Positions 1 through 6,765 of a DNA stretch of 8,504 nt are shown in pieces (positions within the stretch are counted from its first letter, which is position 1; the number at the start of each line of letters is the position of its first letter). The stretch is from Streptococcus sp. (GTDB lineage: Bacteria > Bacillota > Bacilli > Lactobacillales > Streptococcaceae), in contig DOTL01000018.1 in NCBI GenBank assembly GCA_003521145.1, positions 1-8,504 on the forward strand, given 5' to 3'. A program made the translations under genes and the position numbers. The notes under the pieces were generated by a model. The model made no database searches, had not been told where the DNA came from, and worked only from the letters and a program-made list of their open reading frames with translations.

Positions 1-20
1 ACTACAGTTGACAAAGAGCC
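1..20. mobile_element. Terminal inverted repeat of an IS, probably ISL3 family (body outside window)
   Basis: The first 20 bases, ACTACAGTTGACAAAGAGCC, are an exact reverse complement of 8483-8502 at the other end of the window. The outward-in form, starting GGCTCTTTGTCAAC, resembles from memory the terminal repeats of streptococcal ISL3-family elements such as IS1167 and IS1193. In this reading the element lies to the left and its tip is at base 20. The adjacent 8 bases, TTATTCTC, would be one copy of the target duplication; the other copy is outside the window. No transposase sequence is visible here, so the family assignment rests on the repeat alone. Confidence 0.7.
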
Positions 21-42
21 TTATTCTCATGTTTTCTCTTAC

Positions 43-85
43 GACAAACAAAAAAACAAGACCTAAGTCTCGTTTTTTGTTTGTC
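43..85 (-). terminator. Rho-independent terminator of the atp operon
   Basis: Read on the minus strand directly after the atpC stop codon, a stem CGAGAC/GTCTTG (one G-U pair) closes the loop TTAG and is followed by seven T residues. Outer A-rich and T-rich arms (GACAAAC and GTTTGTC) extend the inverted repeat over the whole interval, with one bulge and one mismatch. Because of the A-rich and T-rich arms it could also work on the plus strand. It begins one base past the operon's last codon and ends about 22 bases before the IS tip, so the insertion did not cut the transcription unit. Confidence 0.85.
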
Positions 86-502
86 TTATTTTGTACCGAC
101 ACTGATACGATTAAGTGCTCGACGTAGAGCAATCTGAGCACGTTCAACTTCATCAATACGGTCAGATTTGTTTGCTTCTTCCAAGTCACGTTCGGCACGT
201 TGCTTGGCACGTTCGGCACGTGAAAGGTCAATGTCGCGTTCACGTTCTGCTGAATCGGCAACGATAGTAATAAAATCATCTTTAACTTCGATGATACCAC
301 CGTTTACGGCAATCCAATCGACGTGACTCTCGTCATCCACACGACGAACCTTGAGTTTATCCACTTCAAGTGGCGCAATCAAGTTAATATGGCCTGGCAA
401 GATACCAATTTGACCATCTTTAGTAACCGCGTGGATAAAGCTGGCATGGTGGTCGTATTTGAGACCATCCGGAGTTACCACTTGTACGGTCATTTGTGCC
501 AT
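86..502 (-). CDS. atpC: F1Fo ATP synthase subunit epsilon
   Basis: Epsilon subunit (138 aa) of the central stalk of F1. It couples rotor and catalytic head and restrains ATP hydrolysis. The N-terminal beta-sandwich (about residues 1-88) carries the typical stretch GQIGILPGHINLIAPL (residues 30-45) and AVNGGIIEV (65-73). The C-terminal alpha-helical hairpin runs from about residue 89 to the end. IDLSRA at 91-96 fits the I(L)DxxRA nucleotide-binding motif known from Bacillus epsilon, so ATP may hold the hairpin in its non-inhibitory form; that is inference. The length is normal for the family. The start ATG follows GAGGTG at a good distance; a second in-frame ATG three codons later (491-493) is a less likely start. 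It is the last gene of the operon, 12 bases after atpD, and is followed at once by the terminator. Confidence 0.97.
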   Translation of the reverse strand: MAQMTVQVVTPDGLKYDHHASFIHAVTKDGQIGILPGHINLIAPLEVDKLKVRRVDDESHVDWIAVNGGIIEVKDDFITIVADSAERERDIDLSRAERAKQRAERDLEEANKSDRIDEVERAQIALRRALNRISVGTK

Positions 503-514
503 ATCTTCACCTCA

Positions 515-1921
515 TTAGTAGCCCATAGCTTTAGATTTAGCAACTACATCCTCAATTGGACCTACGCTACGGAAGGCATCTTCTGGAAGATTGTCATATT
601 CACCTTCAAGGATTTCTTTAAAGCTACGAACGGTTTCAGCAACTGGAACATAAGAACCTGGTTGACCTGTAAACTGTTCAGCAACGTTAAAGTTTTGTGA
701 CAAGAAGAATTGAATACGACGAGCACGTCCAACCAATGTTTTTTCTTCGTCTGACAATTCATCCATACCAAGGATAGCGATAATATCTTGCAATTCACGG
801 TAACGTTGAAGCACACGTTGAACTTCAGTCGCAACAGCATAGTGTTCTTCACCAACAATTTCAGGTGAAAGGGCACGTGAGCTTGATGCCAATGGGTCAA
901 CGGCTGGGTAAATACCCATTTGTGTCAACTTACGTTCAAGGTTGGTTGTTGAATCCAAGTGAGCAAATGCTGTGGCTGGCGCTGGGTCAGTATAGTCATC
1001 GGCTGGAACGTAGATGGCTTGGATAGATGTAACAGAACCTTTTTTGGTTGATGTGATACGTTCTTGCAATTGACCCATTTCAGTAGCAAGTGTAGGTTGG
1101 TAACCAACGGCTGATGGCATACGACCAAGAAGGGCAGAAACCTCAGAACCCGCTTGAGTGAAACGGAAGATGTTATCAATGAATAGAAGCACGTCTTGAC
1201 CTTCGACATCACGGAAATATTCCGCAATTGTCAAACCAGTAAGGGCAACACGCATACGTGCTCCAGGTGGTTCGTTCATTTGACCGAAGACCATGGCTGT
1301 TTTCTCAATAACGCCAGATTCTTTCATTTCCCAGTAAAGGTCATTACCTTCACGTGTACGTTCACCAACACCTGTAAACACGGAAATACCACCGTGCTCT
1401 TGGGCAATGTTGTGAATTAACTCTTGAATAAGAACGGTTTTACCAACACCGGCACCACCGAAGAGTCCGACCTTACCACCTTTAAGGTAAGGGGCAAGCA
1501 AGTCGATAACTTTAATCCCTGTTTCAAGGATTTCAGTAGATGTTGACAATTCATCGAAAGTTGGTGCTTTTTTGTGAATTGATTCACGCTCTGCATCGTC
1601 TGCAAAAGGTGCTTCCAAGTCAATGGTATCACCAAGAACGTTAAAGACACGTCCAAGGGTATCTTTACCAACAGGAACGCTGATTGGACGACCAGTGTCC
1701 AGAACTTCTAGTCCACGAGTCAATCCATCGGTAGATTCCATGGCGATGGTACGAACCACACCTTCTCCAAGTTCAAGAGCTACTTCGAGCACGATACGTT
1801 TAGACTTTTGTTCCTCAGTATAAACGACCAATGCATTGTTAATCTCAGGAAGTTCATCCCCAGCTGCAAACGCTACGTCTACAACAGGACCAACAACCTG
1901 AGCAATTTTGCCTGAGCTCAT
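515..1921 (-). CDS. atpD: F1Fo ATP synthase catalytic subunit beta
   Basis: Catalytic beta subunit (468 aa), a soluble P-loop ATPase; three copies alternate with alpha in F1. Visible motifs in order: Walker A GGAGVGKT at 155-162; the catalytic stretch GERTREGND at 186-194 with the general-base glutamate at 187; Walker B LLFIDN at 245-250; the alpha/beta signature PAVDPLASSS at 339-348; and the DELSDEE loop near 387-393, which touches gamma. All residues needed for catalysis appear intact and the length is normal. The ATG is preceded by AAGGAG (1928-1933) with six bases between. A 76-base gap, the longest inside the operon, separates it from atpG and contains a hairpin, listed separately. Confidence 0.99.
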   Translation of the reverse strand: MSSGKIAQVVGPVVDVAFAAGDELPEINNALVVYTEEQKSKRIVLEVALELGEGVVRTIAMESTDGLTRGLEVLDTGRPISVPVGKDTLGRVFNVLGDTIDLEAPFADDAERESIHKKAPTFDELSTSTEILETGIKVIDLLAPYLKGGKVGLFGGAGVGKTVLIQELIHNIAQEHGGISVFTGVGERTREGNDLYWEMKESGVIEKTAMVFGQMNEPPGARMRVALTGLTIAEYFRDVEGQDVLLFIDNIFRFTQAGSEVSALLGRMPSAVGYQPTLATEMGQLQERITSTKKGSVTSIQAIYVPADDYTDPAPATAFAHLDSTTNLERKLTQMGIYPAVDPLASSSRALSPEIVGEEHYAVATEVQRVLQRYRELQDIIAILGMDELSDEEKTLVGRARRIQFFLSQNFNVAEQFTGQPGSYVPVAETVRSFKEILEGEYDNLPEDAFRSVGPIEDVVAKSKAMGY

Positions 1922-1946
1922 TGTTTTCTCCTTATGATAGTTTTCT

Positions 1947-1988
1947 GGATGACAATCATCCTTTTTTCATGTGTGTCTAATAAAGACA
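1947..1988. other. Hairpins in the atpG-atpD intergenic spacer
   Basis: A perfect 6-bp stem GGATGA/TCATCC with loop CAA (1947-1961) is followed on the plus strand by six T residues, so it has terminator form only in the antisense direction. A second, weaker 5-bp stem TGTCT/AGACA (1974-1988) sits next to it. In the sense (minus) transcript both lie between the atpG stop and the atpD Shine-Dalgarno sequence. They could protect or delimit the atpD-atpC part of the mRNA, or block antisense transcripts. The structures are read directly from sequence; any role is inference. Confidence 0.45.
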
Positions 1989-1997
1989 AATCTCTAG

Positions 1998-2876
1998 CTA
2001 TTCAAGTGCACTTGCACCAACAACAATTTCAGTAATTTCCTGAGTGATGGCAGCTTGACGCGCACGGTTATATTGGATTGTCAAATCGTTAATCATATTC
2101 TTAGCATTATCAGTGGCTGTCTGCATTGCAGTCATACCAGCTGCGTGTTCAGCTGTTTTGGCGTCTACGATAGCACCGTAGATAAGACTCTCCGCATATT
2201 GTGGTAAGAGTTGATCCAAAATAGTGTCACGATCTGGTTCCAATTCAAACTTGGTCAACACATGACCTTCTGATTCATTGGGATCCAAATCAGCGATAGG
2301 AAGCATTTGCTCAACACGAACCTCACTAGACAAACTGTTGACATGGTGGTTGTAGCACACATAAAGTTCATCAAAGAGTTTATTTTGATACATTCCTACT
2401 GCTCTAGAAATGATTTTTCCGACCTGTTCAAAACTAGGTTGATCTTCAAGGCCACGAAGTTCAAAAGCAACATTCATGTTACGAGCCTTTAAGAAATCCG
2501 AACCTGTTCCACCAATAGAAATGATAGCATATTCATCTTCAGAATCATGGTCACGTTTAATCATGTCCAACACAGCTTTAAGAATTGTTGAGTTATAACC
2601 TCCAACAAGTCCTTTATCTGAAGTAATGACAATGTAACCTGTCTTACGAACTGGGCGTGCATCCAACATTGGATTTGACGAACCATTAATTAATTCTGAA
2701 TGTAGAAGATCTGTTGTGATCTGTCTAATTTTTGAGGCATAGATTTGGAAATTTTTAGCAGCTTGCTCAGAACGTGTCAATTTTGAGGCAGAAACCATTT
2801 GCATGGCTCCTGTGATCTGACTCGTTTTCTCTGTTGAAGCAATTTTTGCTTGGATTTCTCTTAGAGAGCCTACCAT
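1998..2876 (-). CDS. atpG: F1Fo ATP synthase subunit gamma
   Basis: Gamma subunit (292 aa), the rotating shaft of F1. Its long N- and C-terminal helices form a coiled coil inside the alpha3beta3 ring and a Rossmann-like middle domain lies between them. The N-terminal helix starts GSLREIQAKI and contains TGAMQMVSASKL (residues 22-33). SDKGLVGGYN at 86-95 opens the middle domain. The C-terminal signature ITQEITEIVVGASAL is at 277-291. Length and motifs are normal for streptococci. The ATG follows GGGAGG (2884-2889) with seven bases between. It lies 18 bases after atpA, so it is probably co-translated from the same message. Confidence 0.98.
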   Translation of the reverse strand: MVGSLREIQAKIASTEKTSQITGAMQMVSASKLTRSEQAAKNFQIYASKIRQITTDLLHSELINGSSNPMLDARPVRKTGYIVITSDKGLVGGYNSTILKAVLDMIKRDHDSEDEYAIISIGGTGSDFLKARNMNVAFELRGLEDQPSFEQVGKIISRAVGMYQNKLFDELYVCYNHHVNSLSSEVRVEQMLPIADLDPNESEGHVLTKFELEPDRDTILDQLLPQYAESLIYGAIVDAKTAEHAAGMTAMQTATDNAKNMINDLTIQYNRARQAAITQEITEIVVGASALE

Positions 2877-2894
2877 ATGCTGTCCTCCCTATTT

Positions 2895-4400
2895 CTATTT
2901 GTATTCTGATTGATCTTTGAAAGCTTGGATAGCTTCATTAAGTACAGATTCCTCAGGAAGATCCTTAGTTGTACGAATAGTTTCAAAGATATCCTCATGG
3001 TGACTATCAAAGTAGTCATAGAGTGCTTCTTCAAAATCCAAGATTTGATCAACCGGAACACTATCCAAGAAACCGTGTGTCAAAGCATAAAGGATAACAA
3101 CCTGTTTCTCAACTGGAAGTGGTTTATGAAGTGGTTGTTTCAAAACTTCGATTGTACGACGACCACGGTTCAATTTCGCTTGAGTCGCAGCATCCAAATC
3201 TGAACCAAATTGCGTAAAGGCTTCAAGTTCACGATATGAAGCCAAGTCAAGACGAAGTGTACCAGCGACCTTCTTCATCGCTTTAATTTGCGCTGATCCA
3301 CCTACACGTGATACGGAAGAACCCGCATCAATGGCTGGACGAATACCTGAGTTAAACAAGTTTTCTTGCAAGAAGATTTGTCCATCTGTGATTGAGATAA
3401 CGTTAGTTGCGATATAAGCTGAGATATCTCCGGCTTGCGTTTGGATGATTGGCAAGGCAGTAATTGAACCACCACCAAGATCATCTGAAAGTTTAGCTGA
3501 ACGTTCTAAAAGGCGTGAGTGGAGATAGAAGACATCCCCTGGGTAAGCTTCACGACCTGGTGGACGACGGAGAAGCAATGAAAGTTCACGGTAGGCCACG
3601 GCTTGTTTAGACAAATCATCATAAACAATCAAAACGTGTTTTCCGTTATACATGAACTCTTCAGCCATTGCAACACCAGCATAAGGCGCAATGTAAAGCA
3701 ATGGTGATGGTTGTGATGCAGAGGCAGTCACAACGATTGTGTAATCAAGAGCACCGTGTTTACGGAGAGTTTCTACTTGTGTACGAACTGTTGATTCTTT
3801 TTGACCGATAGCCACATAGATACAGATCATATCTTTACCTTTTTGGTTCAAGATTGCATCAATGGCTACTGAAGTTTTACCAGTTTGGCGGTCTCCGATG
3901 ACCAATTCACGTTGACCACGTCCGATTGGAACCAAAGCATCAATGGCCTTAAGACCAGTTTGCAATGGCTCAGAAACTGATTTACGTTGCATAATACCTG
4001 GAGCAGGTGTTTCAACTGGACGGGAACCTGTTGTTTCGATGTCACCAAGACCATCAACTGGTTGCCCAAGTGGGTTCACTACACGACCGATGAGGGCTTC
4101 ACCAACTGGAACTTCCATGATTTTTCCAGTACGTTTAACAATATCGCCTTCACGAATTGCTACGAAATCCCCCAAGATAATGATACCGACGTCATTAGTT
4201 TTAAGGTTTTGGGCCATACCATAGGCACCATTTTCAAATTCGAGCAACTCACCACTCATAGCATTATCAAGACCACGAGCACGTGCGATACCGTCACCGA
4301 TATAGGTAACGACACCAGTTTCAGTGACGTCAAAGTTTGGCTGGAAGTTTTCAATTTGCTTTTTAATTAAAGCGCTAATTTCTTGTGCGTTAATTGCCAA
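2895..4400 (-). CDS. atpA: F1Fo ATP synthase subunit alpha
   Basis: Alpha subunit (501 aa), the non-catalytic nucleotide-binding partner of beta in the F1 hexamer. Motifs: Walker A GDRQTGKT at 169-176; VLIVYDDLSKQ at 256-266 (Walker B region); and the signature PAIDAGSSVS at 355-364, followed by Arg365 in SVSRVGG, the arginine finger that completes the catalytic site on beta. The N-terminus MAINAQEISALI is the usual streptococcal one, which fixes the start at a TTG codon (4398-4400). No ATG offers a sensible alternative, since the next methionine is Met48. The upstream Shine-Dalgarno sequence is imperfect. The gene lies 15 bases after the atpH stop, so translational coupling is plausible. No truncation or missing key residue is seen. 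Confidence 0.99.
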   Translation of the reverse strand: MAINAQEISALIKKQIENFQPNFDVTETGVVTYIGDGIARARGLDNAMSGELLEFENGAYGMAQNLKTNDVGIIILGDFVAIREGDIVKRTGKIMEVPVGEALIGRVVNPLGQPVDGLGDIETTGSRPVETPAPGIMQRKSVSEPLQTGLKAIDALVPIGRGQRELVIGDRQTGKTSVAIDAILNQKGKDMICIYVAIGQKESTVRTQVETLRKHGALDYTIVVTASASQPSPLLYIAPYAGVAMAEEFMYNGKHVLIVYDDLSKQAVAYRELSLLLRRPPGREAYPGDVFYLHSRLLERSAKLSDDLGGGSITALPIIQTQAGDISAYIATNVISITDGQIFLQENLFNSGIRPAIDAGSSVSRVGGSAQIKAMKKVAGTLRLDLASYRELEAFTQFGSDLDAATQAKLNRGRRTIEVLKQPLHKPLPVEKQVVILYALTHGFLDSVPVDQILDFEEALYDYFDSHHEDIFETIRTTKDLPEESVLNEAIQAFKDQSEYK

Positions 4401-4412
4401 AAGTCACACCAC
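4398..4412 (-). promoter_or_regulatory. Weak ribosome binding site with TTG start of atpA
   Basis: The start codon is TTG. The best Shine-Dalgarno match on the minus strand is GTGGTG (4407-4412), one mismatch from the GAGGTG part of the consensus, six bases before the codon. The neighbouring genes have GGAG or better. Alpha is needed in three copies per complex, so this weak site suggests help from ribosomes finishing atpH 15 bases upstream. Confidence 0.7.
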
Positions 4413-4415
4413 TTT

Positions 4416-4952
4416 CTATTTCAAATTCGTTTTAAAGGTTTGCAATTGACTGCGAATTGACGTGTCAACAATCTTATTTTTTGCTTTGATGACGAATCCT
4501 CCGATGAGGTCCTCATCAACTTTTTCTACTAAACGACGTGTCTTAATCTCAAATTTTTGTGAAACAATCGCCAAAAGTCGGGCTTTTTGTTCCTCAGACA
4601 AGGGACTTGCTGATGTCACTGTGACATCGTAAGTATTGTCTTCTTGATCAAAGAGCTCAAGGACCAATTTCAACACATCATAGAGAATGTTGGCACGGTC
4701 ATTGAGTAAGATTACCTCAAGAAAATTGTTCATATACACTGAACAAGACTCTTGAAACAAGCTCAAACTTTCTTTTTTAGCTTCACTTGTCACATTTTCC
4801 TGCGACAAGAAGTTTTTTAGATTTGTTTCAGCAAAAACTGTTAGGATTTGCCTTACTTCTTTTTGGATTGTTGACACGGCGTCTTGTTCAAAAGCGACTT
4901 CTACCAGGCTTCTGGCATACAGCTCAACAAGAGCTTGTGTTTTTTTATCCAT
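4416..4952 (-). CDS. atpH: F1Fo ATP synthase subunit delta
   Basis: Delta subunit (178 aa, OSCP homologue). It caps the alpha3beta3 head and binds the peripheral stalk. The N-terminal helical bundle domain covers about residues 1-105, with the usual YA-x-SL near 12-16. The C-terminal part contains the conserved stretch VDEDLIGGFVIKAKNKIVD (145-163), followed by S165 and L170 of the family signature. The length is normal. This is the least conserved F1 subunit, and here too the middle of the protein is unremarkable. Its ATG overlaps the atpF stop codon by one base (TAATG), and GGAG lies inside the end of atpF, so the two genes are probably translationally coupled. Confidence 0.96.
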   Translation of the reverse strand: MDKKTQALVELYARSLVEVAFEQDAVSTIQKEVRQILTVFAETNLKNFLSQENVTSEAKKESLSLFQESCSVYMNNFLEVILLNDRANILYDVLKLVLELFDQEDNTYDVTVTSASPLSEEQKARLLAIVSQKFEIKTRRLVEKVDEDLIGGFVIKAKNKIVDTSIRSQLQTFKTNLK

Positions 4953-5449
4953 TAAGCATCTCCTAATTGATCAAGATAACTATCAATCAAGTCAGATTGC
5001 GCTTTAGCATCAAGTTTTTGTTTCATAACTTTTTCCGCCAAGAGGACAGTTAAGTCTGCAACTTCACCTTTAACTCCAGCAAGTGCTTCCACACGGCTTT
5101 GAGCGATGTCTTGATCTGCTTTTTCTTTCAAGCGTTTAGCTTCATCATGTGCTTCTGCAATGATTTTTGATTCTAGAGTTTTACCAGTTTCCTTGGCCCC
5201 ATCAATAATTTGAGCTGCTTCAGTGCGAGCACCTGCCAACTCATCTTGACGTTTTTGTGCCAACCTTTCTGCTTCTTGACGAGCATTTTCAGCACTATCA
5301 ATATCTGTGGCAATTTTCTTTTCACGTGCAGCAAAGATTCCTGTAATTTGATCCCATGCGAATTTACGGATAAGGTAATACAAGAGAAAAACTGAGCCGA
5401 GTGTGATAATGATATTACCAAGTGTCGTACTATTAATTAGTAATGACAT
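4952..5449 (-). CDS. atpF: F1Fo ATP synthase subunit b
   Basis: Subunit b (165 aa), which dimerises to form the peripheral stalk. One N-terminal membrane segment (about residues 8-29, NIIITLGSVFLLYYLI) is followed by a basic cytoplasmic boundary (RKF). A long charged helix rich in Ala, Glu, Lys and Arg (about 40-140) then forms the right-handed coiled coil, and a short C-terminal part binds delta. The stretch AAREKKIATDIDSAENAR (40-57) is typical of the family. The ATG is preceded by AAAGGGAG with seven bases between. The gene lies 20 bases after atpB and overlaps atpH by one base. Length is normal. Confidence 0.97.
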   Translation of the reverse strand: MSLLINSTTLGNIIITLGSVFLLYYLIRKFAWDQITGIFAAREKKIATDIDSAENARQEAERLAQKRQDELAGARTEAAQIIDGAKETGKTLESKIIAEAHDEAKRLKEKADQDIAQSRVEALAGVKGEVADLTVLLAEKVMKQKLDAKAQSDLIDSYLDQLGDA

Positions 5450-5469
5450 TTCATTTCTCCCTTTCTTAA

Positions 5470-6177
5470 TTATTCTTCGTTGACTTTATCACCAATATAT
5501 TTTGAACTTAGGATAATAAAGACATAGGCTTGGATAAAGCCGATAAAGGCTGAAAAGGCAACCCAGACAAGGTTCAAAGCAAAGGATACAGGTGCTGCAA
5601 AGGCAGACCAGGTCACCAATTGAAGAATCAAGCCAGTAAGTACCTCACCAGAATAAATGTTACCAAACAAACGCAAGGCCAATGAAGCAAGGTTGATTAA
5701 TTGTTCCAAAATGTTCATTGGGAGCATAGCTGGGTATGGTGAAAGGTAGCCCTTTAGATAGCCTTTAAACCCTCTTTTACGGATCCCCTCAATATGACTA
5801 ATGAGGGTAATAATCAAAGAAAGAGTGATAGTAACACCGAAGTTCGATGTTGGAGAAGTCCAAAAATTGTAATGCTCACTTTTTACAGAAACAAGCAAAC
5901 CTAAGTTGTTTGCTGTAAAAACAAAGGTGAAAATTACAAACAAGAGCAAACTATAATTCTTCGTAAATTTCCCAAGATTTTGAGAAATGGTACTGTTCAC
6001 AAACTCATAGATAAACTCAAGCACATTTTGTTTTCCCTTTGGTTTAATGGTCATCTTACGACTTGACCAAAAAACCACTCCAAAAACGATAATTACTGTC
6101 AAGAGAGACATGGCAAGGACAGTCAAGTCAAAATCATTCCCAAATAATGAGACGGTTGGATTACTTGTAGTTTCCAC
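5470..6177 (-). CDS. atpB: F1Fo ATP synthase subunit a
   Basis: Subunit a (235 aa), the membrane stator that forms the two proton half-channels beside the c-ring. Several hydrophobic segments are visible (about 17-37, 76-98, 115-128, 160-187, 198-226). The essential arginine is Arg169 in SLALRLFGNIYSGE (165-178). The second conserved motif, FIGFIQAYVFIIL (211-223), provides the polar Gln215. The start is GTG (6175-6177), chosen because AAGGAGGG lies seven bases upstream. An ATG seven bases earlier is in another frame and would give only seven codons. Length and topology fit a streptococcal subunit a. It is 32 bases after atpE. Confidence 0.97.
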   Translation of the reverse strand: METTSNPTVSLFGNDFDLTVLAMSLLTVIIVFGVVFWSSRKMTIKPKGKQNVLEFIYEFVNSTISQNLGKFTKNYSLLLFVIFTFVFTANNLGLLVSVKSEHYNFWTSPTSNFGVTITLSLIITLISHIEGIRKRGFKGYLKGYLSPYPAMLPMNILEQLINLASLALRLFGNIYSGEVLTGLILQLVTWSAFAAPVSFALNLVWVAFSAFIGFIQAYVFIILSSKYIGDKVNEE

Positions 6178-6192
6178 TGCTCATCCCTCCTT
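6175..6192 (-). promoter_or_regulatory. Strong ribosome binding site with GTG start of atpB
   Basis: AAGGAGGG (6185-6192 read on the minus strand) lies seven bases before GTG (6175-6177). An ATG at 6182-6184 touches the Shine-Dalgarno sequence directly, which is too close for normal initiation, and opens a frame of only seven codons. The GTG is therefore the supported start. Confidence 0.75.
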
Positions 6193-6202
6193 CATCTTTT
6201 AT

Positions 6203-6217
6203 TTGTCTATTAGACAA
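6203..6217. repeat. Small palindrome over the atpE stop codon
   Basis: TTGTCTA and TAGACAA flank a single central base and include the atpE stop codon. In the transcript this could fold as a 5-bp stem with a 5-base loop at the junction between atpE, which must be made in large excess, and atpB. The stem is weak and no U-run follows, so it is not a terminator. Confidence 0.3.
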
Positions 6218-6407
6218 TGTAGCTAAGGGCAAACAATACGAAGAAGGTACCTTCGATAAAGGCAACACCAGTAAACATCAATGTTTGAAGTTTGCTAAAC
6301 ATCTCAGGTTGGCGAGCTGTAGCTTTAGCGATATTGGCAACGAGGATACCCTCACCAATAGATACACCCATAACGGCCAAACCGAGGCCTAAGATAGTTA
6401 AATTCAT
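6210..6407 (-). CDS. atpE: F1Fo ATP synthase subunit c
   Basis: Subunit c (65 aa), the proteolipid of the rotor ring. It is a hairpin of two membrane helices (about 3-27 and 42-64) joined by the polar loop ARQPE (31-35). The ion-carrying carboxylate is Glu52 in AFIEGTFF (49-56). Helix 1 carries a second acid, Glu19 in SIGEG (17-21). By manual alignment from the RQP loop, Glu19 sits where Na+-type rotors have their helix-1 glutamine ligand. The short length is normal for streptococci. The ATG is preceded by AAGGAG (6417-6422) with nine bases between. It is the first gene of the operon and the most highly needed subunit. The adjacent good promoter fits that. Confidence 0.97.
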   Translation of the reverse strand: MNLTILGLGLAVMGVSIGEGILVANIAKATARQPEMFSKLQTLMFTGVAFIEGTFFVLFALSYIV

Positions 6408-6443
6408 AGTAGAATTCTCCTTTTTAATTATTTTTACTATGCT

Positions 6444-6472
6444 ATTTTAGTCCTATTTTCCACGAAAGTCAA
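6444..6472 (-). promoter_or_regulatory. Promoter of the atp operon
   Basis: On the minus strand a -35 box TTGACT (6467-6472) and a -10 box TAAAAT (6444-6449) are separated by exactly 17 bases. Transcription should start near 6437, giving a leader of about 30 bases before the atpE start, with the Shine-Dalgarno sequence inside it. No other good sigma-A promoter is seen between here and the terminator at 6551. Confidence 0.8.
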
Positions 6473-6486
6473 CGAATTAACGGTTT

Positions 6487-6523
6487 TTTAGACGTTTTCA
6501 CTATATTTGCGTAAGCGTTTACT
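6487..6523. promoter_or_regulatory. Two cre-like boxes upstream of the atp promoter
   Basis: GTAAGCGTTTAC (6511-6522) matches the inner 12 positions of the catabolite-responsive element consensus TGWAANCGNTNWCA; only the two outermost bases differ. A second match, TGAAAACGTCTAAA, is read on the minus strand at 6487-6500 with two mismatches. They lie about 15 and 39 bases upstream of the -35 box. A CcpA site upstream of a promoter can activate in Gram-positive bacteria, so control of the operon by carbon state is possible. That is inference from motif fit alone. Confidence 0.4.
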
Positions 6524-6550
6524 TTCAATGATAGATATATCTGCTTATTC

Positions 6551-6584
6551 AAAAAAACAAGCCTAACTATGAAGGGTTAGACTT
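6551..6584 (-). terminator. Rho-independent terminator with no intact gene in front of it
   Basis: Read on the minus strand, AAGTCTAAC and GTTAGGCTT form a 9-bp stem with one G-U pair and an 8-base loop, followed by G and then seven T residues. On the plus strand no T-run follows, so it acts only on minus-strand transcripts. It would end a transcription unit lying to the right and insulates the atp promoter, about 80 bases further on. No intact minus-strand gene is present to its right, only the decayed sequence at 6729-7228. Confidence 0.8.
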
Positions 6585-6650
6585 ATTTGGGGGATTTATG
6601 AAAAAAGAAAGATTCACTGTCTGACTTAAAACCAGAACATGTGAGCGCTA

Positions 6651-6765
6651 CCGAACGACGTTCAGTAATACTTATTAGGATGACTATAGTATAACTTGAG
6701 TTCCTTAAAGAAAGCTGAAGGGGAGCGTTTATTCTGTTAATTGCTCCACTTTCTCTTTAGAAAGT
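6651..6765. repeat. Short inverted repeats within the decayed intergenic stretch
   Basis: GAACG-A-CGTTC (6653-6663) is a perfect small palindrome. ACTTTCT-cttt-AGAAAGT (6748-6765) is a perfect 7-bp stem with a 4-base loop. GGAGC/GCTCC (6722-6726 and 6743-6747) is a looser pair. None has a T-run or recognisable operator form, and in AT-rich sequence such repeats arise by chance. Confidence 0.25.

Noticed and set aside
323..700. Plus-strand open frame of 125 codons opposite atpC and atpD
   Set aside because: It spans the atpC-atpD junction on the opposite strand, has no Shine-Dalgarno sequence and mirrors conserved codons of the real genes.
1947..1967. Terminator between atpG and atpD on the coding strand
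   Set aside because: The T-run follows the hairpin only on the plus strand. In the atp transcript A residues precede the stem and no U-run follows, so it should not end the operon message.
3943..4370. Plus-strand open frames of 93 and 127 codons opposite atpA
   Set aside because: They lie wholly inside the strongly conserved atpA coding sequence, have no promoter or good ribosome binding site, and give low-complexity protein with no family look; they are shadows.
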